DNA of 64,000 nt, taken from assembly GCF_900115705.1 (NCBI RefSeq), contig NZ_FOXL01000002.1, positions 434,001-498,000 on the forward strand, written 5' to 3'. Position numbers and translations under genes: made by a program. The notes beneath the pieces were generated by a model. That model was not told where the DNA came from. It made no database searches and saw nothing but the letters and a program-made list of their open reading frames with translations. Position 1 is the stretch's first letter; each line of letters begins with the position of its first letter. The stretch is from Frateuria terrea (GTDB lineage: Bacteria; Pseudomonadota; Gammaproteobacteria; Xanthomonadales; Rhodanobacteraceae). Below, one piece after another: positions 18,101 to 24,980 of this stretch.

Positions 18101-18220
18101 GCGACCTTGTCCAAAACGCTGGATGCCACCTTCGGCGCCTGGCAGCAGTTGAAACGTGGCGACCTGGCCGACCTCAACGCCCAGCTGAAGACGGCCGGTG
18201 TCAAGCCGGTCACGCTGTAA
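15104..18220 (+). CDS. Secreted BNR/VPS10-type beta-propeller protein
   Basis: A protein of about 1038 residues. A basic N-terminus and hydrophobic stretch (ALLALGITTALAAQA) form the signal peptide. Then comes the LHWRLIGPFRGGRVLTVAGV opening typical of large WD40/YVTN/BNR-like exoproteins. Many Asp-box-like motifs recur (TDGGRHW, RDGGKNW, HDGGEHW, DDGGAHW, TNDGGKTW), pointing to two or more propellers, like the VPS10 domain of sortilin. The C-terminal 350 residues hold a beta-sandwich-like part and a helical segment (FELARKVEVASARAASASAEAG). Relatives are annotated as glycosyl hydrolases but no catalytic residues can be assigned. The ATG at 15104 starts the signal peptide; an upstream in-frame ATG at 15056 adds nothing recognisable. 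Confidence 0.85.
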   Translation: MRLRHRRALLALGITTALAAQASVDPSLYQGLHWRLIGPFRGGRVLTVAGVPGDSRHFYFGAVDGGVWATQDAGRTWQPIFDDEKVGSIGALAVAPSDPKTLYVGSGEADMRSDIAHGNGMYKSTDGGRHWSHVGLEDSRQIASVLVDPRDPNVVFAASLGHAYGPNAERGVFRSRDGGKNWRKVLFKNDDTGAIDLAFRPGDPDTIYAALWQTRRPPWSVYPPSNGPGSGLYVSHDGGEHWSQLQGNGFAAHPGRIGIAVAPSEPDRVYALVDAAAGEGGLYRSDDGGAHWKHLTSDQRIWQRGWYFCRLTVDPKNADRVYVMNTIVLRSDDGGKKFIALKGDPTGDDFHQMWIDPTDADRQILGVDQGALITLNGGKTWSSWYNQPTAQIYHVSTDNRFPYWVYGAQQDSGAVALPSRTGNGDGITMEQFHEVTAGGESDMIAPDPDDPDIVYGGRVDKLDTRTEQTRSVDPTLAYPAAHYRAAWTLPLTFSKRDHKVLYFANQRLFRTADGGDHWAPISPDLTREDAGVPANLDAATAADDGHVDKRRGVIYTIAPSPLDAKALWVGTDDGLVWRTEDEGAHWQPATPQALTPWSKVAGIEPSHFDPNTAYLAIDRHRLDDDTPYLYRTNDGGKTWARIDTGIARDSFVNVVREDPEHRGLLYAGTERGVYVSFDDGAHWQALQQNLPMTSVRDIDVHGDDLVIATHGRGFWIMDDASALRQMAGLHTDTATLFKPADAIRVRVAGFTGTPLPKDEPMAANPPDGAMIDYVLPKAVKGAVTLTVFDAQGKPVRSFSSAEPVRKPDPAKLAAAPEWLPAPMRLSTAPGMHRFVWDLRYPSQLPAKPDSSKEESGVWAPPGQYTVELQVNGHRYRQPLQLKADPRVQVSTAALQREFELARKVEVASARAASASAEAGKLLEALDALPKTTLHAQVTALIDKAQDLSGVQAHPDPRNSMGAPPQRTDSLLALSMDLAKLEQAVDGADADPSQDALASYATLSKTLDATFGAWQQLKRGDLADLNAQLKTAGVKPVTL

Positions 18221-18363
18221 GCGAAGGGAAGTCAGGGACGATGCGAACGGTGCGGCGGTCGCCGCTGCACCGCATGGTGCGAAATACAGGGAAGACCAAA
18301 GCGCGCGAGCCGCGCCATGCGCGCGTCAGCCGGTGGCCAGGAGTTGTCCCTGACACCTCTTCC

Positions 18364-18486
18364 TCGACCTGCTCGGGCGCGCAGTACTGCCCGGCTGGGG
18401 CGATCGGGCGTGGATGGCCGGCGACAGCAACTTGCCTCGCACGCGGCAAGCCGCGGTTGCGGGCGTTGCTGAGCCGTTCGAACTGA
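18364..18486 (+). pseudogene. Second 3'-end relic of a winged-helix/TPR regulator gene
   Basis: DLLGRAV, then GWGDRAWMAGDSNL, matches the last part of the regulator at 6608 (DLLERAV, GWGDRAWMANDSDL). After one frameshift, RGKPRLRALLSRSN and a stop match RDKPRFQELLSSLN and its stop. Nothing of the upstream body of the gene is present. The rest of the gap between 18221 and 18704 shows nothing I can support. Confidence 0.7.
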
Positions 18487-18704
18487 CGCGTGCGGCCCAG
18501 GTAGAGGCACACGGCCTCACCTGTACAGAGCCGCCCCGCACCATGGGCGGGGCCTGGCCATCCCTGGCGGATCCGCTTCCCGCACGCCGCTGGCAGGGCT
18601 CCCTGCTTTCATGCATAAACTACCCAGGGCGACTTTTTGAAAAACGCCGGCCGTCCACCCGCGTCCACGCCAGTGGACTTCATGGCGAACCAAGGAAAGC
18701 ACGC

Positions 18705-19547
18705 ATGAAAAGGGCCGTCATCGGAACGCTCCTCGCCACGCTAGCCATGGTGGCCCACGCCAGCACCCCCAGGGACCTGGAATCTTCCGCCGTCGTCGAC
18801 GGGACCCTCGTGCTGGCGAAAAACGGCACGGTGCAGACGGTGCAGATCAAGGACGAAGCCAGGTACGGCAAGCCGATTGCCGACATGGTGCGCAAGGCCG
18901 CGCTGCAGTGGCTTTTCTATCCGGTGCTGAGGGAAGGCCAGCCGGTACTCGCCAAAATCGACATGCATGTACGCGTCGTGCTCCAGAAAGCCCCGGACGG
19001 CAACTACACCGCCCGCATCAAGGGGGCCACGTTCGGCGACATGGATGCAAAGTCCACCGATGCGCTGAGCAACGCCGAGAGCAACAAGCGCATCGCACCG
19101 AGGTATCCCATCGACGCGGCCCGCGCCGGCGTGCAGGGAACGGTGTACCTCGCCCTGCGGATCGACCGCAGCGGCCACGTGACCGACGCGGTGGCCGAGC
19201 AGGTCAACCTTGCCAACATCGGTCCGGACAGCGCCCTCAGGCAGTTCCGCGACGAGATGGCCAAGACGACGCTCGCAGCAGCAAGGCGCTGGACCTACCA
19301 GGTTCCCACGACAGGCCGGCTGGCCTCGCAGGACCACTGGACGGCCCGTGTTCCGGTGACCTACACGCTGAACGACAGGGGGGAAGCAAATCCCGACAGC
19401 GTGTGGAGAACGTATGTACCGGGCCCCTACACGAAGGCCCCCTGGAGCGACAAGTCCGACATGGACTCGGTCGATGCCGTAGTGAACGACGACGTTCGGA
19501 CCGAAGGCGCCGGCCCCGCGCTGCTTGTGTCGTTCCACCAGGGATAA
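18705..19547 (+). CDS. Secreted protein with a TonB C-terminal-like domain
   Basis: A 280-residue protein with a signal peptide (MKRAVIGTLLATLAMVAHA). Residues about 125-220 resemble the TonB C-terminal fold: RIAPRYPIDAARAGVQGTVYLALRIDRSGHVTDAV, then a helix and ARRWTYQVPT. True TonB keeps an N-terminal transmembrane anchor and a proline-rich spacer; here the N-terminus looks cleavable and the spacer is missing, so it probably does not couple ExbBD energy. Similar proteins are common in Xanthomonadales as periplasmic TonB-like proteins of unknown role. The ATG at 18705 has an AAGGAAAG ribosome binding site. Longer upstream frames run through a regulator relic. Confidence 0.78.
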   Translation: MKRAVIGTLLATLAMVAHASTPRDLESSAVVDGTLVLAKNGTVQTVQIKDEARYGKPIADMVRKAALQWLFYPVLREGQPVLAKIDMHVRVVLQKAPDGNYTARIKGATFGDMDAKSTDALSNAESNKRIAPRYPIDAARAGVQGTVYLALRIDRSGHVTDAVAEQVNLANIGPDSALRQFRDEMAKTTLAAARRWTYQVPTTGRLASQDHWTARVPVTYTLNDRGEANPDSVWRTYVPGPYTKAPWSDKSDMDSVDAVVNDDVRTEGAGPALLVSFHQG

Positions 19548-19778
19548 GTTGTCCGAAGCGGGTCGGGCTGCGTGGCTTTGAATCGGCTGGCTCCGCGAGC
19601 CGCCGTGAGCTGGCGCGTCCCGAAGCGGACGCGGAGCGCTACCGCCCTCTACCGTGTCTCCGATTGCCGCAACGCGCGCCAGATCCCCTCCGTCCCTTTC
19701 CCACCTATTTCCCCTGGCAGTCTTGCTGCCCATCCGGCCGTGCGCGCGATCCGCTCGACGGCCTTGCCCAGCGCGACG

Positions 19779-19850
19779 GACCCGCGCGGCTCGCTCCGCT
19801 GCGGCGACCTGGTTCGCCGCATGGGTCTGCCCACATTCGGAAAAAGCGCA
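19779..19850 (+). pseudogene. Short relic of the C-terminal end of a CadC-type regulator gene
   Basis: CGDLVRRMGLPTFGKS matches FGDLVRRMGLPTAGRS at the very end of the regulator at 10213-12207, with near-identical DNA over GGCGACCTGGTTCGCCGCAT. The preceding codons (DPRGSLR against DRLRASPR) also align. Only about 24 codons remain. The stretch from 19548 to 19778 has no recognisable content. Confidence 0.55.
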
Positions 19851-19878
19851 GAAAAAACCGCGTCATCCCGCCGCACCG

Positions 19879-19892
19879 TTGACCTGGATCAA
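19879..19892. promoter_or_regulatory. FNR/ANR-type binding site upstream of cytochrome c peroxidase
   Basis: TTGACCTGGATCAA fits the FNR/ANR consensus TTGAT-N4-ATCAA with one mismatch and is nearly palindromic. It lies about 150 bases before the peroxidase start. Bacterial di-heme peroxidases are often under FNR/ANR control, so low-oxygen induction is likely. A nearly identical site stands before the heme-barrel gene that ends at 21439. Confidence 0.65.
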
Positions 19893-20040
19893 CAGGCCCA
19901 GCCCGCAGCGCGCGACCCTTTCGGTACAGAACCGTCCTCTCCCTTGACCGCCACGCGGCGGCGCAGTGGGCAACTGCGCATGCCGCCGGGACGCCCGACC
20001 ACCGGCGCCACATGGCGCTCGGCCTGACAGGAGACGCATG

Positions 20041-21078
20041 ATGCAACGGCCGACGCTGATTCCACTCCTCGCCCTGGCCGGCGCGCTGTCCGCACCGGCC
20101 TGGGCGCAATCCGACCCGATGAAACAGGCGCAGGGCCTGTTCAAACCCCTACCCACCCAGCCACCCGCGGTGCCCGGCAACCCGGCCTCGCCGGCGAAGG
20201 TGGCGCTGGGCAAGATGCTCTACTTCGACCCGCGGCTGTCCGAAAGCCACGCCATCAGCTGCAACTCCTGCCACATGGTGGGCATGGGTGGCGTCGACCT
20301 GCAGGAAACCTCGCTCGGGCATCGCTGGCAGCGCGGCGGGCGCAACGCTCCGACCGTATACAACGCGGTCTTCGACGTAGCGCAGTTCTGGGACGGTCGC
20401 GCCAAGGATCTGGAGCAGCAGGCCGGCGGGCCGCTGGTCAACCCGATCGAAATGGACGCCACCGAGAAGCACGTGGTCGAGCAACTAAAGGGCATCCCCG
20501 GCTACGCCCCGCTTTTCGCCAAGGCGTTTCCAGGCGGCGAAGCGATCACGTTCGAGAACGTCCGCCGCGCGATCGCGCTCTTCGAGGCCACGCTCATCAC
20601 GCCGAACGCGCCGTTCGACCGCTACCTGCGCGGCGATGCCAGGGCGCTCGATGCCAGGCAGGCGCAGGGCCTGGCGCTGTTCATCGGCAAGGGCTGTGCG
20701 GGCTGCCATAACGGCATCAACGTCGGTGGCGGCCAGTACGCCCCGTTCGGCGTGGTCGAGCGCCCCGGGGCGGAGATCCTGCCGCCCGGCGACAAGGGCC
20801 GGTTCGCCGTCACCCGCACGGTCAGCGACGAATACGTATTCCGCGTGCCTTCGCTGCGCAACGTCGCGCTCACGCCTCCCTATTTCCACTCCGGCAAGGT
20901 GTGGGACCTGCGCCAGGCGGTGGCGGTCATGGGCAACAGCCAGCTCGGCGCGAAGCTCACCGATGCGGAAGTGGACCAGATCACCGCTTTCCTCGGCTCG
21001 CTCACCGGCAACCAACCGCAGGTGACGTTGCCGATCCTGCCGCCGAGCGTGGCTACGACACCCCAGCCCAAGCCATGA
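20041..21078 (+). CDS. Di-heme cytochrome c peroxidase (CcpA/MauG family)
   Basis: A protein of about 345 residues with a signal peptide ending PAWAQ. Two heme c attachment motifs are present: CNSCH (about residue 77) and CAGCH (about residue 220), the layout of bacterial di-heme peroxidases that reduce H2O2 to water in the periplasm with electrons from small cytochromes. The segments ALGKMLYFDPRLS, RNAPTVYNAVF and FRVPSLRNVALTPPYFHSG are hallmarks. Two adjacent ATGs exist (20038 and 20041); the second has the better distance from the AGGAG ribosome binding site. An FNR/ANR-type site lies upstream. The next gene, convergent, encodes an outer-membrane barrel with a heme motif and shares the same type of site. 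Confidence 0.92.
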   Translation: MQRPTLIPLLALAGALSAPAWAQSDPMKQAQGLFKPLPTQPPAVPGNPASPAKVALGKMLYFDPRLSESHAISCNSCHMVGMGGVDLQETSLGHRWQRGGRNAPTVYNAVFDVAQFWDGRAKDLEQQAGGPLVNPIEMDATEKHVVEQLKGIPGYAPLFAKAFPGGEAITFENVRRAIALFEATLITPNAPFDRYLRGDARALDARQAQGLALFIGKGCAGCHNGINVGGGQYAPFGVVERPGAEILPPGDKGRFAVTRTVSDEYVFRVPSLRNVALTPPYFHSGKVWDLRQAVAVMGNSQLGAKLTDAEVDQITAFLGSLTGNQPQVTLPILPPSVATTPQPKP

Positions 21079-21438
21079 GCATCCCCATGCATCCCGCCTC
21101 GAACGCTCGATCCTCGTGGCCGAGGCACTGCAGCTCCGACGCACCCGGCTAGCGCGCCGAAGCGCTCCGCTGCCGGGCCGTGCCATCGCCGCGGGTGCCG
21201 GCGCATGGCAATAGGTTGTCATTCGCACGCGCCTTTGCATCACAGGCTTCACGCGCCGGCGCAAGACGAGGCTTGCCGCTTGCCCTGCCGATCACCCTTG
21301 TTTGCGACGGACGACAAAGCGCGCGGCCGCGCAGGTGTCCATGGTCGAAGCCACGGCCCGGCGCATGCTGGACATCCCGCCTCACCCATTTGGCCATCCG
21401 AACCCGATCCCGCATGTTTCCCTCGGGTCGGCATGGAC
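21079..21438. other. Intergenic stretch between two convergent cytochrome genes, no gene seen
   Basis: Nothing coding is recognisable in either strand. No clear terminator hairpin with a T run is visible, although both flanking genes end here. Confidence 0.55.
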
Positions 21439-22803
21439 TCACAACGCCACCCAGGCAAACAGGAACACCGTGTCGTTGTCGCTCGCCCGGCGGCCGGCAT
21501 CATCGATGTTGCGTACCCGGCCGGCGAAACGGCTGTAGTGGATGTACTGCGCACCCAGGCGAAGGTTGGCCCACGGCGCCAGCCATGAATCGGCCTGCCC
21601 AAACGGGTTCCAGTCGAGTTCCAGGCTCTGGCCGCGCGTATCGGGGCGGCCGGAAGGTGCGTACAGGAGCGCGTCACGGCTGCCATCGTCGGCGAACGCG
21701 GCCAGTGTCGCGCCCCAACGATTGCGATACCAGTAACTCGCGTTGACGTGCAAAGCATCCAGGCTGCCGTGCAGGTGTTGGGCGTCGCCGGCGGCGAAGG
21801 TCGCATCCAGCCGCTGGCGCTCGTGCACGTACAGCGCGTTGGCCGTGAGCTGATGGTCACCGCCTGCCCACTGCCAGGACGCGTCGAGGCCGATGTCGCG
21901 GTAGCGGTCGTTCGGGCCGCGCACGGCCACGGCGTGCCCGGCCGCATCCTCGCCGGCCAGCCCGCGCCGGACGTCCAGCCCGAACGCGCCGAGCGTGACG
22001 CTGCCGGCGGGCAGGTTCCAGCTGTAGGCCACCCGCGCGTAGGGCGTGATCCCGGCCAGCCGGCCGTCGAAATCGGCATTGACCCTGCGCAGGAACGCAG
22101 GCGACAGCGAGCGATAGCCACCCACTTCGGCATACAGCGCGCCACCGAGCTGCACGTAGCCGGTGAGGCCCACCACCTGGCCACCGAGCGCGCCGAACAG
22201 CGCCGGCTGGACAGGCGACGAAGGCGCCAGGTCGGCGGCGATGTAGGGGTACTGCCAGGCAGGCGCGGTGTTGAACACGTCGCTGACGGTGGGGTTGTTG
22301 TTGAGCGAGAGGCCCCAGATGCCGGCGTGGCGCCCGGCGGAGAACATGCGCGCGTAGCGCAGGTCGATGTTGTCCCAGCCCAGGTCGTGGCCGTTCTGCG
22401 AATAGGTGGCCTGGGCGAAGATCCCGATGTGCTCGGACAGGCGCCCGGCGAGAAACGCCGACGCCTGCTGCATCTCCACGTTGTCATTGCGCGAGAAGTT
22501 GTCCGCCGGCCGCTCGCTCTGCGCCTTGCGCGTGTGGGTAAAGGACTCGACCAGCATGGCCGACAGCGGCAGATCCGGCGCATCGCTCGTCTTCACCGTG
22601 TAGCCGAGCAGCTTGAACTGGCGACCGAAGGCGGTCAGCTGCGGACCGAATGCGCCAACGTGGCAGGCCACGCAGGGCTGCCCGGTCTGCCGGGCATACG
22701 ACGGCACCGCATGCGCCTGCCATGGCAGCAGCAGGCAGGCCAACCACAGCCGCCCCAAGGCGCGCCGTCCGCACGAAAAGGCCATCCCGATCATCCATCG
22801 CAT
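21439..22803 (-). CDS. Outer-membrane beta-barrel protein with an N-terminal heme c motif
   Basis: A protein of about 454 residues. The signal peptide (residues 1-32, ending WQAHA) is followed at once by a single CXXCH motif (GQPCVACHVGAFGPQLTAFGR). The rest alternates polar and aromatic residues as in a transmembrane barrel (GIFAQATYSQ, LRYARMFSAG, YARVAYSWNLPAG, NASYWYRNRWGATLAAF), ending DTVFLFAWVAL. The order is that of the outer-membrane c-type cytochromes found beside cytochrome peroxidases; it probably carries electrons or acts as a heme-linked porin. The start at 22803 is preferred over 22830 because an AGGGAG ribosome binding site precedes it. An FNR/ANR-type site lies about 66 bases upstream. 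Confidence 0.82.
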   Translation of the reverse strand: MRWMIGMAFSCGRRALGRLWLACLLLPWQAHAVPSYARQTGQPCVACHVGAFGPQLTAFGRQFKLLGYTVKTSDAPDLPLSAMLVESFTHTRKAQSERPADNFSRNDNVEMQQASAFLAGRLSEHIGIFAQATYSQNGHDLGWDNIDLRYARMFSAGRHAGIWGLSLNNNPTVSDVFNTAPAWQYPYIAADLAPSSPVQPALFGALGGQVVGLTGYVQLGGALYAEVGGYRSLSPAFLRRVNADFDGRLAGITPYARVAYSWNLPAGSVTLGAFGLDVRRGLAGEDAAGHAVAVRGPNDRYRDIGLDASWQWAGGDHQLTANALYVHERQRLDATFAAGDAQHLHGSLDALHVNASYWYRNRWGATLAAFADDGSRDALLYAPSGRPDTRGQSLELDWNPFGQADSWLAPWANLRLGAQYIHYSRFAGRVRNIDDAGRRASDNDTVFLFAWVAL

Positions 22804-22868
22804 GGCGCAACTCCCTCGCTTCAGGCACATGCCAGGGGCGAGATTGCGCTGCCGGAAGCGGGGAAGGC

Positions 22869-22882
22869 TTGACCTCGATCAA
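22869..22882. promoter_or_regulatory. FNR/ANR-type binding site upstream of the heme-barrel gene
   Basis: TTGACCTCGATCAA has the same half-sites as the peroxidase site at 19879. Its centre lies about 41 bases upstream of the start point expected from a weak CAATCT -10 box (minus strand, 22846-22841), the spacing used by class II FNR promoters. The start point itself is inferred. Confidence 0.6.
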
Positions 22883-22911
22883 CCGCATGGGGCTCGAAAC
22901 AGCGGCGCGGC

Positions 22912-23040
22912 GTGGAAGCCACCCGGCTGGCAACGACGACTATCGCCAGCGTCGCGGCCGGAGGCACACCCGATGCCGCCGTCGCCAGGATCGACGAGGG
23001 CCTCCCACCCGCCGACCGCGACCGCGAGCCTGCTGTCAGC
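22912..23040 (+). pseudogene. Relic of the linker region of a winged-helix/TPR regulator gene
   Basis: IASVAAGGTPDAAVARID, then PPADRDRE, matches IASVAAGPTPDAAVAKVD, then PPRLPDRDRH, of the regulator at 6608 (residues about 110-138). The nucleotide match is strong (ATCGCCAGCGTCGCGGCCGG in both). Neither the winged helix before nor the TPR part after it is present. This is the only relic in the window that is not from a 3' end. Confidence 0.65.
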
Positions 23041-23126
23041 CCAGCCAAAGTCAGCCCATCGGGAAGGTGCACTCGCACGCGGGTTTTGCCCTAACCTGTT
23101 GAGGCACGACAGGCAGGGGTGCCGGC

Positions 23127-24062
23127 ATGGGTAGCGAACAGGAGCTTCTAGATAAGCGGATGCGGGAAGCTGCGTTCCAGCACGTCCGCCTGTTGAGCGC
23201 TACCCGCGATCATTTGACTTCAAGCGAACTGGCCGAGGGCTTCATGTTCGATGGGGAGCGAATCCCTCTCGTGAACCCTCAGCGAGGCATCTTCAAGCCG
23301 CGGCAGATGCGCTACTTGTTGTCGATCCGGACCGTATTCCCACGGCCTGGAGCAAAAGTTTGGTACGACGACCAGCGACACGTGCACAGCCAGCTCTATG
23401 AGAGCACGGACTTCGTTGACTACGCCTTCATGGGCAAGGATCCCGATGCGGCTGATAACCGATGGCTTCGGGAAGCCTTCGAGAACCGCATTCCCATCAT
23501 CTACTTCATCGGCATCGCGCCTGGTCGTTTCACCGCGATCGTGCCTAGCTATGTTGGGGGATGGAATCGAGACACCTTTAAGGCGTCGATCGGCTTTGGT
23601 GATCCAAGCGCCTATGACGAATCACGCTTCCCCGACACGGAACCCGCCCGTCGTTACGCGCTGCGCACCGTGCAGCAGCGGTTGCATCAGGCATCGTTCC
23701 GCCAGGCCGTGATCACGGCGTACGACGGCCGATGCGCGCTTTCCGGCTTGCCCGAACCCTTGCTGCTCGATGCCGCGCACATCGTCTCCGACAAGCACGA
23801 AGTGCTTGGCCAGCCTGTCGTTCCCAACGGGATCCCGCTGTCGAAACTCCACCACGCGGCCTTCGATGCGCACCTACTTGGCATTGATCCCGACTTTCGA
23901 ATGCACGTTTCTGCACGACTGCTGGAACAGAAGGATGGACCGATGCTTGAGGCGATAAAGCAGCTCGATAAGCAGGTCATCCGCTTGCCACTCAGACTGC
24001 AGGACCGTCCGGACCGCGACCGTCTCGCCATGCGATTCGAGGTTTTCAGAGCCAGGGCCTAG
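23127..24062 (+). CDS. HNH endonuclease of the putative restriction type
   Basis: A 311-residue protein. The N-terminal 190 residues (GIFKPRQMRYLLSIRTVFP, VWYDDQR, ESTDFVDYAFMGKDPDAADN, PIIYFIGIAPGRFTAIVP) look like a base-reader-type module often fused to HNH domains in putative restriction enzymes. The HNH nuclease follows: FRQAVITAYDGRCALSG, LLLDAAHIVSD, then PNGIPLSKLHHAAFDAHLLGID. The histidines in AAHI and LHHAAFD and the asparagine in NGIPLS are the expected metal and catalytic residues. It probably cuts modified or foreign DNA. The Mrr-like nuclease gene follows 54 bases downstream on the same strand, so the two may act together. No methyltransferase is nearby, which fits a modification-dependent (type IV-like) role. 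Confidence 0.8.
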   Translation: MGSEQELLDKRMREAAFQHVRLLSATRDHLTSSELAEGFMFDGERIPLVNPQRGIFKPRQMRYLLSIRTVFPRPGAKVWYDDQRHVHSQLYESTDFVDYAFMGKDPDAADNRWLREAFENRIPIIYFIGIAPGRFTAIVPSYVGGWNRDTFKASIGFGDPSAYDESRFPDTEPARRYALRTVQQRLHQASFRQAVITAYDGRCALSGLPEPLLLDAAHIVSDKHEVLGQPVVPNGIPLSKLHHAAFDAHLLGIDPDFRMHVSARLLEQKDGPMLEAIKQLDKQVIRLPLRLQDRPDRDRLAMRFEVFRARA

Positions 24063-24116
24063 CACCTACGACCTGACCCTCCGGCCATTAGCGCAACACG
24101 TACAAAGGAAAGTGAC

Positions 24117-24938
24117 ATGCCCAAACGCAAGGAAAGCGGCTTCGAGCAGCTCGCATCGATGCGGTGGCCCGTCCCCGTAGTGCTCGGAATCATCGCCTAT
24201 GTAAGCATCCACTACGGGATCGGTTGGCTCTTCGGCTCCAGCCACAATGTCTACCTCGCCGGCCTGGCTAGAGGATTTTCCAGCGACGCCTTCGCGCCGC
24301 TGGCGTGGCTCGTACTCGGCCTTTGCTGGCTCGCAGCCTTGGTCTCCTACATTGGAGCGAAAGGTCGCCGGCGCCTGCTCGAAACGCAGACGGGCCTGGA
24401 CAGCGTACGCGGGCTGAGTTGGCGCCAGTTCGAGCTGCTGGTGGGCGAGGCATTCCGGCGACAGGGCTACACCGTGCAGGAAACCGGACTGGGAGGCGCG
24501 GACGGCGGCATCGACCTGTTGCTCCACAAGGACGGCAAGCTGACACTCGTGCAGTGCAAGCGCTGGAAAACCCAGCGCGTGGACGTCAAGGTGGTACGCG
24601 AGATGTTCGGGCTCCTCGCCCACCACCAGGCTTCCGACGTGAAGATCATTGCCGTGGGGGATTACACCGCCGACGCACGGCGCTTCGCTGCAGGGAAGCC
24701 GATCGAACTGATCACAGGCGCAACGCTGCTCGATATGGTTCGGAGCGTGCGGACCGCTCCCGCCAGCCTGACGCCGCAAGCGCGCGCGTCCGCCGCACTC
24801 GAGACGCCACCACCTTGCCCGAAGTGCGGCAAGGAGATGCAGCTACGCACCAACCGCCGCACCAACGAACGCTTCTGGGGCTGCACGTCCTACCCGAGCT
24901 GCCGCGGTACGCGTCAGCTCGTCGAAAATGCACTCTGA
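24117..24938 (+). CDS. Membrane-anchored Mrr-like restriction endonuclease with a topoisomerase-type zinc finger
   Basis: A 273-residue protein with three parts. Two transmembrane helices lie at about 17-40 and 60-80. The Mrr-type catalytic domain follows (LSWRQFELLVGEAFRRQGYTV, then GADGGIDLLLHKDGK, then LVQCKRWK), where Asp of GGIDL, the Q of QCK and the following Lys form the usual D-QxK active site. The C-terminus is a zinc ribbon of the topoisomerase C4 type (CPKCGKEM, then FWGCTSYPSCRGT). Mrr proteins cut methylated DNA. The start has an AAAGGAAAG ribosome binding site. It follows the HNH nuclease gene closely. Confidence 0.88.
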   Translation: MPKRKESGFEQLASMRWPVPVVLGIIAYVSIHYGIGWLFGSSHNVYLAGLARGFSSDAFAPLAWLVLGLCWLAALVSYIGAKGRRRLLETQTGLDSVRGLSWRQFELLVGEAFRRQGYTVQETGLGGADGGIDLLLHKDGKLTLVQCKRWKTQRVDVKVVREMFGLLAHHQASDVKIIAVGDYTADARRFAAGKPIELITGATLLDMVRSVRTAPASLTPQARASAALETPPPCPKCGKEMQLRTNRRTNERFWGCTSYPSCRGTRQLVENAL

Positions 24939-24980
24939 GCCGAATTTCTGTAGTCAGCGGTGGGCTGGCCCACGCCTCCA

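Noticed and set aside
21205-21240. Fur-box-like sequence (GGTTGTCATTCGCAC)
   Set aside because: Only one half resembles the consensus and it lies between two gene ends rather than before a start.
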